The notes: a model not told the origin generated them from the letters alone. 35,175 bases of DNA from CAZJHX01 sp964545715 (GCA_964545715.1 CAZJHX010000110.1:1-35175); one strand, 5' to 3'; shown: positions 1 to 9,694, counted from the first letter of the stretch. Numbers and translations are program-made.

Positions 1-2
1 CC

Positions 3-356
3 ACTCCCGACCCTCCCCCACACCCCCACCCGCAGCCGAAGCCTGACCCCAAGCCCGAGCCGAAGCCCGAGCCCAAACCCGAGGTGAAGCCACCGGCAAA
101 AGTGGACATCTCCAAGGCCATGGGCAAATGCCGTCGCTGCCACGGCAAAAAGCTGCACGGCAAGAAGAAGGCGCCGGCCATCGCCGGGCTACCCGCCGGC
201 AAGATCCGGGCGCCGCTGGTCAAGCCGGTCAAAAAGCACAAGAGCCTGACCAAGCTGGGGCTGACCGACGCTCAGATTTCGGCCATCGTACGCCGCGTGG
301 CATCCATGCCCAAAGCACCGCCCAAGCCTGCAGAGGCCGAAGAGAAGCCTGAGTAG
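3..356 (+). CDS. Proline-rich monoheme c-type cytochrome, C-terminal part
   Basis: The reading frame is open from base 3 to a TAG at 354-356, so the 5' part lies outside the window. The first ~30 residues are a Pro/Lys/Glu linker of repeated PKPE units. It is followed by a small class I cytochrome c-like domain with a CRRCH heme site (first Cys codon at 129-131) and, near the end, a VASMPK segment whose Met is a plausible sixth heme ligand. A GTG at 84 could be called as a start, but the proline-rich frame continues upstream of it, so I read the gene as 5'-truncated. It is probably an exported electron carrier or a domain of a larger envelope protein. The next gene is convergent, only 5 bases away. 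The heme site is seen; partner and substrate are unknown. Confidence 0.7.
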   Translation, partial: TPDPPPHPHPQPKPDPKPEPKPEPKPEVKPPAKVDISKAMGKCRRCHGKKLHGKKKAPAIAGLPAGKIRAPLVKPVKKHKSLTKLGLTDAQISAIVRRVASMPKAPPKPAEAEEKPE

Positions 357-361
357 GCCCG

Positions 362-1582
362 TCAGCGCAGCGCGATTCGCGCGATGCGGGAGAGTTGGTG
401 CGTGGGAGCGGTGACGAACGGGTTCGTCGCATCCCACGCATAGCCTGCCAGCACGGACGTGATCTGCGCCTGGATCGTCGGCGACGGGTTCGGGTGGAAG
501 AGCAGATCCGGCAACGAGTTGTTGTACCAGGCGTCCACGTACGCGCGGAAGCAGTGCACACCGGCGGCCACATAGGCCGCGTAGTCCCCCGTCCAGTCTA
601 CGGCCTCGCCCTCCAGCTGGCGACCGACCAGCGTAGCCGCGCGCACGGCCGACTCCAGAGCCAGGGTCACGCCCGACGAGAACACCGGGTCCAAGAACTC
701 CATCGTGTTGCCCACCAGGCAGTAGCCCGGCCCATGCAGGCGGCTGACCCCGATCGAATAGCCGTCGATGCGCTCGGGAGCGCGGACGAAGGGCGCGTCG
801 CCCAGCCGATTGGCGACGTTGGGCTCACCGGCGATGACCGCGCGCAGCAGCTCCGCAGGGTCGGAGGGGTGCCGCTCGAAGAACTCGGGGGTCGCCACGA
901 CACCGACGGACGTGTCGTGGCCGGTAAACGGAATCACCCAGATCCACGCGCCATCGGGGTGCATGCAGACCCACGTGCGGCCGCCCTCCGGCATGGCCGG
1001 ACGCTCCGACTCCGCCACCCACGCGAACAGCGCGTCCCGGCGCGGCAGGTGCGATGGACGATCCAGCTGCAACAGACGCGGCAGGACGCGGCCGTATCCG
1101 CTGGCGTCGATGATAAACCGGGCATGGAGCGTGTGCTGCTCGCCGCTCGGGTCCCGCACGATGACCACCGGGCGTGTGCCGGCGGTGACATGGACCACCT
1201 CGTGCCCGAAGTGGATCGGCACCCCCTGCGCGACCGCCGCGTCCGCCAGGGTCTTGTCAAAGTCCGCACGCGGCACCTGCCAGGCGTGACTCGGCGCCAC
1301 TGAGTGCTGCTTGTCGAAGCGGAAGGTGGCGCGCTCATCGCCGCGCAGGAAGACGGCGCCGTCCTTGTGCAGATACCCGCGCTCACGCACGGCGTCCAAC
1401 AGCCCCGCCTCCTCCAAGAGGTCCAGGCAGCGCGGCAGCAGGCTCTCGCCGATGACAAAGCGCGGAAAGTACTGCTTCTCCAGTACGCAGACACTGTGAC
1501 CGAGGCGGTGCAGCAAGGTGGCGGCAGTCGTGCCGCTCGGGCCTGCGCCGATGATGATGACGTCAAATTGGGTCGGATGCAT
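362..1582 (-). CDS. FAD-dependent oxidoreductase of the flavin halogenase-like family
   Basis: A 406-residue flavoprotein. It has an N-terminal Rossmann FAD site (GAGPSG, residues 12-17), GESLLP at 45-50, a lysine in YLHKDGAVF (K73), WIWVIP at 213-218, and a second FAD-contact segment GNTMEFLDPVFSSG at 291-304. WxWxIP and a lysine in this place are hallmarks of flavin-dependent halogenases. However, many relatives are monooxygenases or reductases, such as the geranylgeranyl reductase-like group, so halogenation is inference. It would use reduced FAD and oxygen, in the cytoplasm. It starts with ATG at 1582, 53 bases after the lipoprotein gene upstream on the same strand, with a GGTGA-like ribosome site. 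It is probably the last gene of the 2-oxoacid oxidoreductase operon. No reductase partner or biosynthetic cluster is visible. Confidence 0.75.
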   Translation of the reverse strand: MHPTQFDVIIIGAGPSGTTAATLLHRLGHSVCVLEKQYFPRFVIGESLLPRCLDLLEEAGLLDAVRERGYLHKDGAVFLRGDERATFRFDKQHSVAPSHAWQVPRADFDKTLADAAVAQGVPIHFGHEVVHVTAGTRPVVIVRDPSGEQHTLHARFIIDASGYGRVLPRLLQLDRPSHLPRRDALFAWVAESERPAMPEGGRTWVCMHPDGAWIWVIPFTGHDTSVGVVATPEFFERHPSDPAELLRAVIAGEPNVANRLGDAPFVRAPERIDGYSIGVSRLHGPGYCLVGNTMEFLDPVFSSGVTLALESAVRAATLVGRQLEGEAVDWTGDYAAYVAAGVHCFRAYVDAWYNNSLPDLLFHPNPSPTIQAQITSVLAGYAWDATNPFVTAPTHQLSRIARIALR

Positions 1583-1635
1583 TTTTCACCGTCGCTTGGA
1601 GCGCCGGTGTACGCATCGGTCAGGCGACCGACAAC

Positions 1636-2190
1636 TCAGGGGCAACCTGAGCATGGATCAATGGGAGTGAACGACGCGATGATCTCCAACATAGGGATGC
1701 ACTCCTCGGCGACGCAGGCCTGCTCCATGCCGGGGATCGGCAGGCCGCCGCACTCCGAGTCGCACCCGCTGTCCTTGTACGCCTGGAGCAGCAGCACCTC
1801 GCAGTCCGGGGCCGTGCCCAGCAGCCCGCATGCGGCCTCCGGCGTAACCGGCAGCACGCCGGGTGGCAGGCACTTCTCGATCACGAACTCACACGTGTAG
1901 ACGGGCTCGGGTCGCACGCACTGTCCGTCGACGCACTCCGTGATCGGCCCACACTCGCCGCACTGCCCGCCGCAGCCGTCGGGTCCGCACTTTGCCGTGC
2001 TGCAGTCCGGGGTGCAGACGCCGGGATCGGGCTCGATAGCCGAGTCGGGCTCGGACGCCCCCACATCCGGCGCGTCTTCGACGATTGTCTCTCCGGTATC
2101 GGTCGGCGCGGATTCGCCGGGATCAGCCGCACAGCCCGAGGCGATCAGGGCGCATAGAAAAGCGAGCTTGAGGAGGGATCGGTCGATCAC
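1636..2190 (-). CDS. Cysteine-rich lipoprotein
   Basis: A 184-residue predicted lipoprotein with a lipobox ending at Cys20 (LIASGC). An acidic, Ser/Thr/Pro-rich linker follows, then a cysteine run containing CGPDGCGGQCGEC, a short motif seen in many surface proteins of Myxococcota and Bradymonadia. The C-terminal half has about ten further cysteines, likely disulphide-bonded. The GTG start at 2190 overlaps the stop of the gamma-subunit gene (GTGA), so translation is coupled to the oxidoreductase operon, although the product should sit in the outer envelope. No enzymatic motif is recognised and the function is unknown. The CDS call is firm because of the signal sequence and motif; the role is not. 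Confidence 0.75.
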   Translation of the reverse strand: MIDRSLLKLAFLCALIASGCAADPGESAPTDTGETIVEDAPDVGASEPDSAIEPDPGVCTPDCSTAKCGPDGCGGQCGECGPITECVDGQCVRPEPVYTCEFVIEKCLPPGVLPVTPEAACGLLGTAPDCEVLLLQAYKDSGCDSECGGLPIPGMEQACVAEECIPMLEIIASFTPIDPCSGCP

Positions 2191-2726
2191 GCGGCGGCCA
2201 GCGAAGCTCCCTGGCGCAGCGCCTGGTTGTTCTTCTCCAGCAGACCGCGATGGCGCTCCGGCAGATGAGCCTCCAGCGCCGCCTCGACCGCCTTCAGCGG
2301 CACGACCCCTGTGGCCTCCACCAGCGCGCCGAGCAGGATCACATTGGCCAGCTTCACGCTGCCCAGATCGGTGGCTGCATCCGTAGCGGGTGTGTGGATC
2401 GCGCGGATGTCGTCGCGCTCGCTCTGATCGGGCACCAGCGAGCTGTTGACTACCAGCACGCCATCCGGACGCACAATAGGCTCAAACGCCTCCATAGACG
2501 GGATGTTGAGCACGATGGCGGCCGTGGGTCTACTCACCAGGGGACTGCCGATCGGATCGTCGGACACGATCACGGTGCACCGCGCCTTGCCGCCGCGCAT
2601 TTCGGGTCCGTATGACGGGATCCAGGTCACGTGCCGCCCGGTGTCCATCGCGGCGTGCGCCAGCAGCTGACCGGCAAAGAGCGCGCCCTGGCCGCCGAAG
2701 CCGGAGATGATGATCTCGTGGTCCAT
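2187..2726 (-). CDS. vorC: 2-oxoacid:ferredoxin oxidoreductase, gamma subunit
   Basis: A 179-residue gamma subunit of the pyruvate/2-ketoisovalerate/2-oxoglutarate ferredoxin oxidoreductase superfamily. GFGGQG lies at residues 9-14 and the family-typical segment SYGPEMRGG near residue 38. The size matches stand-alone gamma subunits. In this family the gamma domain takes part in CoA binding and complex assembly for CoA-dependent oxidative decarboxylation of a 2-oxoacid. The gene begins 2 bases after the beta-subunit stop. Its own stop overlaps the start of the lipoprotein gene. The substrate is judged from the alpha subunit (VOR type), not from this protein. Confidence 0.9.
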   Translation of the reverse strand: MDHEIIISGFGGQGALFAGQLLAHAAMDTGRHVTWIPSYGPEMRGGKARCTVIVSDDPIGSPLVSRPTAAIVLNIPSMEAFEPIVRPDGVLVVNSSLVPDQSERDDIRAIHTPATDAATDLGSVKLANVILLGALVEATGVVPLKAVEAALEAHLPERHRGLLEKNNQALRQGASLAAA

Positions 2727-2728
2727 GG

Positions 2729-3506
2729 TCAGCCCCCCTTCTTCAACGCGGCCACCGCGTCGGACATCGTGGTGTCGCCCAACGGAAAGTACGGGATCAT
2801 CGTGTCCCTGGCCCAGTTCAGCGCCTCATCGGGCTCCATGCGCCAGTTGACCGGGCACGTCGACACGATCTCGACCATCGTGAAGCCCAGACCCGCCTGC
2901 TGCGCGCGAAAGGCCAGCTTCAGCGCCTTCTTGGCCTTGCGGATCCCCTTCGGATCCAGGACCGCCTGCCGGGTGACGTACGCGGCGCCGGGCAGCATGC
3001 CGATCAACTCGGCCATGCGCATCGGGTACCCATCCGTCTCCACGTCTCTACCTGTCGGGCTGCTCGTGGTCACCTGCCCGGGCAGCGTCGTCGGCGCCAT
3101 CTGCCCGCCGGTCATCCCGTAGATCGCGTTGTTCACAAAGAAGGTGGTGAACAGCTCCCCCCGGTTGGCCGCGTGGATGATCTCGTTGGTCCCGATGGAC
3201 GCCAGGTCACCGTCGCCCTGGTAGGTGAAGACGATCTTGTCCGGCGACACCCGCTTCACGCCCGTGGCCATCGCCGGCGCCCGACCGTGCGCGGCCTCTG
3301 CGATGTCTACGGCAAAGTAGTGGTAGGCCAGCACCGCGCAGCCGACCGGCGCGATGCCGACGGTCTGCTCTCGCATGTTCAGCTCGTCCAGCACCTCCGC
3401 CACCAGCCGGTGGACGGTGCCGTGCGTGCAGCCGGGGCAGTAGTGGGTGTCGCGCTTTGTCAGGCTGTCGGGCCGTCCATAGACACGCTCGAAGTCTTCG
3501 GGGATC

Positions 3507-3520
<14 letters not shown>
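2729..3520 (-). CDS. vorA: 2-oxoacid:ferredoxin oxidoreductase, beta (thiamine diphosphate-binding) subunit
   Basis: A 263-residue catalytic beta subunit. The thiamine diphosphate/Mg site is visible as GDGD (102-105) followed by the NNAIYGMTGGQ segment (130-140). Cys28, Cys31, Cys61 and Cys222 are placed to bind a [4Fe-4S] cluster. The frame is open further upstream to 3643, but I choose the ATG at 3520: it has AGGAGG seven bases before it, and residues from there match the family's usual N-terminus. This gives a 14-base overlap with the end of the alpha gene. It acts with alpha, gamma and the ferredoxin subunit to turn a 2-oxoacid plus CoA into acyl-CoA, CO2 and reduced ferredoxin in the cytoplasm. 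Confidence 0.92.
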
Positions 3521-4586
<1,066 letters not shown>

Positions 4587-4589
4587 AGG

Positions 4590-4826
4590 TTATGCCGCCT
4601 TCGACGGCTTGCGGCGCCGATACACGGTAAAGACGACGTCCGGGCACACAACCGCACACACCGCGCACCCCGTGCACCCCTCGGCTACAACCTCCACCGG
4701 CTGGTAGCCCTTGGCGTTGAACCGGCGCGACGCCATGCCGAGCACCTTGGGTTTGCAGACGGGTACGCACAGGCCGCAGCCTTTGCACCTGTCAGCCTCG
4801 ATCGTCACCATCCCTTTGGCCGCCAT
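4590..4826 (-). CDS. 2[4Fe-4S] ferredoxin subunit of the 2-oxoacid oxidoreductase
   Basis: A 78-residue bacterial-type ferredoxin with two complete CxxCxxCxxxC motifs, at C14/C17/C20/C24 and C51/C54/C57/C61, and a basic C-terminal tail. It corresponds to the delta subunit that passes electrons from the thiamine site to soluble ferredoxin. It is the first gene of the minus-strand operon delta-alpha-beta-gamma, an order also used by four-subunit archaeal and bacterial enzymes. The ATG at 4826 has AGGAG six or seven bases upstream. The operon promoter should lie in the divergent gap 4827-4987. Confidence 0.93.
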   Translation of the reverse strand: MAAKGMVTIEADRCKGCGLCVPVCKPKVLGMASRRFNAKGYQPVEVVAEGCTGCAVCAVVCPDVVFTVYRRRKPSKAA

Positions 4827-4987
4827 AGACGTCTCCTGTCACCGTGTCCCAGATCTATACTACGGCGGCGCAGTCAATCGGCGGCGCCACCTCCCGCCGA
4901 CTGATGCGGGTCAGCGCGACCGCCCAAATGCTGTCGTGACGCAGGTTTCCGGCAGCGCCACGCGCCGGCCCGTGCCAATGTCGACCG
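4827..4987. promoter_or_regulatory. Divergent intergenic region, vor operon / redoxin lipoprotein
   Basis: A gap of 161 bases between divergent starts. On the minus strand TTGACT (complement of 4872-4877) and TATAGA (complement of 4854-4859) resemble promoter boxes, but they are separated by only 12 bases, so they are not a standard sigma-70 pair. The minus-strand ribosome site AGGAG is clear. On the plus side no obvious Shine-Dalgarno precedes the ATG at 4988. No convincing operator was found. Confidence 0.3.
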
Positions 4988-6805
4988 ATGCGCCGTCATC
5001 CCCCTACCCTGTTGCTCTATGCATGCCTCCCGCTGGCGTTGAGCGTCGGCTGCACCACGCCGCAGGCCCCGCAGCCGCCACCGCCGGCTGCCGACACCGC
5101 GCTTGAGACCCTGGCGCCGCCACCCGACCCCGGCCCCCCCGACGAGGACCCCGGACCCCGGGTAACGGCCCCGGACCCGGCCGGAGATCCCGTCGTTCGG
5201 ACAGCCAGGCGCACGATAGGAGCCATCCCCCGTGTCAGCGGCGCGCTGGCAGCGCGGGACGACTACGTCGCGGTGTGCGACGGGGACGCCGTGGCCGTGT
5301 TGACCGCCGGGTTGACCGCCCGCTGGGACGCGCCCCTGCCGAGCCCCTGCCGAGCTGTGGCAGTCGGCAAATCGGGCGTCTTCGCGGCCGGCGCGTCAGG
5401 CGAGTGGTCCACTTTTGCGCTGGAGACAGGTGCGGCGCTCGCCTCGGCTGACGGCCCCGCCCCGCTACACGCCGTGTGGCACGACAGCCACATGATCGCC
5501 GCCGTCGGCCCCGAAGGTGTGGCGACCGCCCCCGCCGATCTCGCAACCCCACCGACCATTACGGCCGGCCTCGATGCACGCGCCGTCGCGGCCTGGACCG
5601 ACCGGGTGGCCGTGGCACACCCCCTCGGTGTCTCCCTGCTCAGCATGTCGGATGAGGGCGACCTGGTCCCGCTCTCCACGTGGAGCGCAAGCGAAACCCA
5701 GCACGCCACCGGCATCGCACGCACAGCCGACGGCCGCCTGGTCGTGGCCGTCATGGGGCTGGGCCTGGCCGTCCTCACGACCCAGAGCGACGCGCTCGTC
5801 GAAGCCTCGACGCTCACGTTCGCCCCCCGCGGACTGCCGATGGCTGTAGCCGTCCGTGAGAACCTCGCCGCGGTCGCGGACTGGGACCGCGTTCGACTCA
5901 TCGATATCGCCTCCCCCGCGCCGGTCGCGCTCGCTCGCGAGCCGTTCCCGGTCCGGTCGCCCGACGGCGCCCGTGCGCTGGGCATCGCGACGACTCAGAG
6001 CGGGTTCGCGACCCTCGGCCTGGACCACGCCACCGCGCTGACGGTGCACCCCGACCAACCGTCCGCCGAGCTGGCCCTCCATCCGAAATGGCCCTATCTC
6101 AGCGCCACCGAGGAGGCCGGCGGAGCCGCTGCCGTGCTGATCACCAACACCGGAAGGGAGGACCTCGAGATCGACCAGATCGACCTCGGCAGCGACCGCC
6201 TGACCCTCACAAACGACCTGCCGCTGACCGTCACGCCCGATGGCCTGGAGGTGCTCGACCTCCTGGTCAGCGGAGGGGATCCGTTGGACACGCAGGCCGT
6301 GCTCAAGACCAACGATCCGGATCGCCCCGAGTTTGTGCTGCCGATCAGCGTCAACCCCGACATTTTGCAGCCCGGAGATCAGGCGCCCGACTTCATAGTG
6401 CCCACCACCGCCGGCGAGCTGGCGTCCCTCAGCGACTACCTGGGCAGCGCGGTCTATCTGCGCCTGTTCAACTCCCAATGCGAGAGCTGCCTCAAAGAGC
6501 TCCCGGTCATCGAAGCGGACTTCTGGCAGGTCTATAAAACTCAAGGCTTCGTCGCCGCAGGCCTGCATCTGGGCGACAACCTGGCCACCGCCATCTCCTT
6601 CGAGCGCCAGACCGGCATCACCTTCCCGGTCCTGCTCGACCAGGACCTGGACGTGCTCCGCCTCTACACCCGCGTCGGCCACACCCAATATCTCTTCCCG
6701 CTGGTCTACCTCCTCGACCCGGACGGAGTCGTCCAGCAGGTCTACACGGACGAAGAAGTGGAGCACTCGGCGCTGACCGAAGCGGTGGAGGCGGTGCTGC
6801 CTTAG
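4988..6805 (+). CDS. Lipoprotein with propeller-like region and C-terminal redoxin domain
   Basis: A 605-residue predicted lipoprotein: a signal sequence with LSVGC (Cys22), then a Pro/Asp-rich linker to about residue 60. Residues ~80-370 are short beta-rich repeats of a propeller-like kind, with phrases such as VRLIDIASPAPVA recalling LVIVD-type repeats. Residues ~375-455 look like an immunoglobulin-like anchor domain (VLKTNDPDRPEF). A peroxiredoxin/TlpA-like thioredoxin-fold domain runs from PGDQAPDF (~462) to the end, with the active-site CESC at Cys498/Cys501. A surface-anchored thiol oxidoreductase is the simplest reading. It may serve disulphide handling or heme-site cysteine reduction for the neighbouring c-type cytochromes, but that link is inference. 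It ends 8 bases before the convergent response regulator gene. Confidence 0.8.
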   Translation: MRRHPPTLLLYACLPLALSVGCTTPQAPQPPPPAADTALETLAPPPDPGPPDEDPGPRVTAPDPAGDPVVRTARRTIGAIPRVSGALAARDDYVAVCDGDAVAVLTAGLTARWDAPLPSPCRAVAVGKSGVFAAGASGEWSTFALETGAALASADGPAPLHAVWHDSHMIAAVGPEGVATAPADLATPPTITAGLDARAVAAWTDRVAVAHPLGVSLLSMSDEGDLVPLSTWSASETQHATGIARTADGRLVVAVMGLGLAVLTTQSDALVEASTLTFAPRGLPMAVAVRENLAAVADWDRVRLIDIASPAPVALAREPFPVRSPDGARALGIATTQSGFATLGLDHATALTVHPDQPSAELALHPKWPYLSATEEAGGAAAVLITNTGREDLEIDQIDLGSDRLTLTNDLPLTVTPDGLEVLDLLVSGGDPLDTQAVLKTNDPDRPEFVLPISVNPDILQPGDQAPDFIVPTTAGELASLSDYLGSAVYLRLFNSQCESCLKELPVIEADFWQVYKTQGFVAAGLHLGDNLATAISFERQTGITFPVLLDQDLDVLRLYTRVGHTQYLFPLVYLLDPDGVVQQVYTDEEVEHSALTEAVEAVLP

Positions 6806-6821
6806 AGGCCTGGTCAGGCCT
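6806..6821. terminator. Hairpin between convergent genes
   Basis: AGGCCT-GGTC-AGGCCT forms a 6-bp stem with a 4-base loop. It starts just after the stop codon at 6803-6805 and runs into the last codons of the convergent response regulator gene. There is no T-tract on either side, so an intrinsic terminator is only tentative. The position between convergent genes fits a shared bidirectional element. Confidence 0.3.
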
Positions 6822-7455
6822 GAACGAGCTTGGTCCGGATCGCCAGACGCACCAGCTCCGCGCGACTGTGCAGGTCCAGCTTCTCCATGAGATTGGCGCG
6901 ATGACGGTTGATCGTGTGCTCGCTGATGCCCAGCAGCCGCGCCGCTTCCCGGGCGTTGCGCCCCTCGGCCGTCAGGCGCAGCACCTCGACTTCGCGCTTG
7001 GTCAGCCGCGCCAGCTCGTCGTCGTCTTCGCCACTGACCGCCGCGCTGATCACGACCCCGGCCACCGACGGATCGAGAAACGTGCGACCGTGCATCACCT
7101 GCGTGATCGCCTGAACGAGATCGGCCGCCGCGGACTTCTTGAGCACATAGCCCCGCGCGCCGAGCTTGAGCGCCCTGATCACATACTCGCGATCGCCGTA
7201 CTGCGTCACCATGATGACCTTCGTCGACGGGCTGTCACTGGACAGCTCGGCCAGCACCTCCAGCCCGCCGAGATCCGGCATCGACACATCCAGCACCAGC
7301 AGGTCCGGCGTGTGCTCACGACAGGCTTTCAACGTCTCCACGCCCGTCGCGGCTTCCGCCACGATGGTCACGGACGGCATCCGAGACGTGATCAGCCCGC
7401 GGATGCCCTCCCGCACGAGCTGATGGTCATCAGCCAGGACGATGCGATACGACAC
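6814..7455 (-). CDS. NarL/FixJ-family response regulator
   Basis: A 213-residue two-domain regulator. The N-terminal receiver has the acidic pair DD (9-10), phospho-acceptor Asp56 (LLVLDVSMPD), Thr84 and Lys106. The C-terminal LuxR-type helix-turn-helix contains LTKREVEVLRL and EHTINRHRANLMEKL. It should be phosphorylated by the kinase encoded just upstream, with which it overlaps by 26 bases. The start is GTG at 7455 with GGAGGT six bases before it. It is the only response regulator in the window, though three histidine kinase-like sensors share its strand and neighbourhood. Likely targets are the cytochrome genes of this block, by position only. Confidence 0.92.
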   Translation of the reverse strand: MSYRIVLADDHQLVREGIRGLITSRMPSVTIVAEAATGVETLKACREHTPDLLVLDVSMPDLGGLEVLAELSSDSPSTKVIMVTQYGDREYVIRALKLGARGYVLKKSAAADLVQAITQVMHGRTFLDPSVAGVVISAAVSGEDDDELARLTKREVEVLRLTAEGRNAREAARLLGISEHTINRHRANLMEKLDLHSRAELVRLAIRTKLVQA

Positions 7456-9694
7456 TGGGGACCTCCGACGCGGCTTCCTCGACCGCGGGCACCGGGACTT
7501 CGAATTCTATCCGCAGCCCACCGCTGACCGCCGACGAGAAGCGGATCGTACCGCCAAGCTGAGCGATCCGCTCGCGCATCCCCAGCACACCCCACCGCGG
7601 GCGTGCCTCCACGTCATCCAGCCACGACAGATCCATCCCGTCCCCGTCGTCCTCGATCACGCACACCAGCTGGCCCGACGCCCGGATGATGGATGCCGAC
7701 ACGACCGTCGCATCCGCATGCTTGACCACGTTGTTGGCGGCCTCCTGAAAGACGCGGGACACCGCCGTCTCGATATGCTCGGGCAGCCCCAGAGTCGCGC
7801 CACCGTCCTCCACGGACAGGTCAAAGGCGACACCGGAGGTCTCGAGCAGGTTGCGGCCCAGCGACGCCACCGCGTGCACCAGCCCCAGATCGTCCAGCAC
7901 GGCCGGACGCAGCCGGCGGATCAAGCGGTCCAGCTCATCGATGACGTCGCGCGCCATGTCCCGCGCCCGCGCCAGCGCCCGCTTCTGCTCCTCGGACTCA
8001 TCGTTGACCGGCAGCATCTCCAGCGCCAGCAGCAGCGCCGTCATCACTTGCACCGGTGCGTCGTGCAGGTCGCGAGCGATCCGCTTTCGCTCGGCGTCCT
8101 CCGCCTCAAACAGGTGATGCAGCATCTTGTCCTTGCGCTCGTGCTCCAAACGAAGCCGCTCGAACAGCAGGTTGCGCTCCAGCAGCGACACGACCTGGGC
8201 CCCCAGCAGCTCCAGTAGCGGCTCGAACGGCCGGACACCCTCGCGATCCTCCGCCGCCACGCCGATCCACAGCTGACCATGCAGCGAATCGAGGACGTTC
8301 AGCGGCCGCACATGGAAGCTCTTGGTGTCACCGGCGTCCCCGACTTCAAGGCCCCGCTGCGGCACGTCCGTCAGCGAAATCCAGGTTTGCTCGGGGGCGT
8401 CGTCCGTCAAGCGCCCAAAGGCGTCGCCCTCCGCCTGCAGCTCCACGCCCCGCTGTGCGCTGAAGCCGTCCGGCAGGGCGGGACCCGTCAGCCACAGCGC
8501 GGCCGACTTGACCAGCTCCAAGCGCATCAACTCGTCGATCACAGGAGCCGTCGTGCGCGCCAGGGTCTCCGCCGTCGGCTCCACCAACGGTTTGGCCGGC
8601 GGCGTCTCCGGCTCGTGGGGCTCGTCTTGCAGGTCGGTCCTCGGCGCTGACCGCCGGCGAATCGTCTCGAAGGACTCGGCCAGCACAGTGAACTCATCGT
8701 CCGCATCCAGGTTGATCGGCTCCTCGCGCCGACCCTCAGCGATACCGGTGACCGCGTCCGCCAGCTGCCGCATCGGCGTCAAAACCCGGCGCCGCAGCAG
8801 CCAGAAGAAGCCGATGAACGCGCCAAAAAAGCAGGAGACCAGAATGATCGAGGTCCAGGCCATGTCCCGGACCCCGCTCAGCAGCTGCTCTTCGGACTCG
8901 ACCAGCGCGACGCTCCACGTCGTATCCGGCACGGGCGCCACGGTGATCACGTGCGTCTGCTCGATGACCTCCTTGTCCCCATCCATGTGGCAGGAGTGGC
9001 ACGGCATGGTGACCGGCTTGCCCAGCCGCACGTTGTCCGTGAGATAGGTGCCGTGCACGACCGACTTGAAGCGCTCTTCGAGCACCGTGGAGTACAGCGC
9101 GATGCCGCGCGAGTCCAGCAACTGCAGCTTGGCGTGGTCCTCGATTAGAAAATACGCGAACAGGCCCATGAACTCGGGCTGATCCACGTGCAGCGTCGCC
9201 AGCGCGGTTCGCCTGACTTCGTCCCGCACGCGCGAGATCACAATCGATACCGACGGCCGGTCTTCGCCATCGCGCCACATGTCGGTCAACAGCATGCCCT
9301 CGACCGCGGCGGCCTGACGCAGCGCCGGCAGCAGAATGTCCGGCGGCGGCAGCTGAGCCACCTCGGTGTCACTGGCCAGCAAGCGCCTCTGTTCATCGAA
9401 GACCGCGATCCCGGCGCGGCTGAGCGTGGCTTCCCGACGTTGTGCCAGCGCCGCCCGTACCTTGGACGGGTCCTCGATCGTGGCCGGCACCTCCGCCAGC
9501 GCCCGCTCCAGCACCTGCACGTCGCGCTCCAGCATCCCCCCGACGTATCGAGAGACGCTGCGCGCCACCAACAGATTGCGCTGAGTGGCCTGATCGCCGG
9601 CTTTGCCCAGCGCATACCACTCAAAAGCGACAGTCGCGACCAGCAGCAGCACCATGAAGAACAGGAAATAGGCTAAAAAGCGTCGACCGATCAT
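7430..9694 (-). CDS. NarX-like sensor histidine kinase with a c-heme site in the sensor domain
   Basis: A 754-residue membrane kinase. TM1 lies at ~8-27. A long extracytoplasmic, Cache-like domain carries the single heme motif CHSCH (C232, C235, H236). TM2 is at ~278-300, followed by a HAMP-like linker. A GAF-like region (~400-510) precedes a HisKA_3 dimerisation domain with RIARDLHDAP (phospho-acceptor His544). The HATPase domain includes EAANNVVKHA, EDDGDGMD and WGVLGMRERI. It should autophosphorylate according to heme redox or ligand state outside the membrane and pass phosphate to the NarL-type regulator. Its ATG overlaps the stop of the 12-heme cytochrome gene (ATGA), so sensor and cytochrome are translated together. 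The heme motif in the periplasmic domain is seen; the signal is inferred. Confidence 0.9.
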   Translation of the reverse strand: MIGRRFLAYFLFFMVLLLVATVAFEWYALGKAGDQATQRNLLVARSVSRYVGGMLERDVQVLERALAEVPATIEDPSKVRAALAQRREATLSRAGIAVFDEQRRLLASDTEVAQLPPPDILLPALRQAAAVEGMLLTDMWRDGEDRPSVSIVISRVRDEVRRTALATLHVDQPEFMGLFAYFLIEDHAKLQLLDSRGIALYSTVLEERFKSVVHGTYLTDNVRLGKPVTMPCHSCHMDGDKEVIEQTHVITVAPVPDTTWSVALVESEEQLLSGVRDMAWTSIILVSCFFGAFIGFFWLLRRRVLTPMRQLADAVTGIAEGRREEPINLDADDEFTVLAESFETIRRRSAPRTDLQDEPHEPETPPAKPLVEPTAETLARTTAPVIDELMRLELVKSAALWLTGPALPDGFSAQRGVELQAEGDAFGRLTDDAPEQTWISLTDVPQRGLEVGDAGDTKSFHVRPLNVLDSLHGQLWIGVAAEDREGVRPFEPLLELLGAQVVSLLERNLLFERLRLEHERKDKMLHHLFEAEDAERKRIARDLHDAPVQVMTALLLALEMLPVNDESEEQKRALARARDMARDVIDELDRLIRRLRPAVLDDLGLVHAVASLGRNLLETSGVAFDLSVEDGGATLGLPEHIETAVSRVFQEAANNVVKHADATVVSASIIRASGQLVCVIEDDGDGMDLSWLDDVEARPRWGVLGMRERIAQLGGTIRFSSAVSGGLRIEFEVPVPAVEEAASEVPSVVSHRPG

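Noticed and set aside
1..83. Tandem repeat or microsatellite from the PKPE-coding run
   Set aside because: The periodic DNA is explained by a Pro/Lys/Glu linker in frame with the cytochrome domain; such linkers are common.
4854..4877. TTGACT/TATAGA pair as sigma-70 promoter for the vor operon
   Set aside because: The spacer is 12 bases, too short for a standard promoter; kept only as a remark on the intergenic region.
6806..6821. Strong intrinsic terminator
   Set aside because: The hairpin is real but short and lacks a T-tract on both strands, so only a weak terminator call was made.
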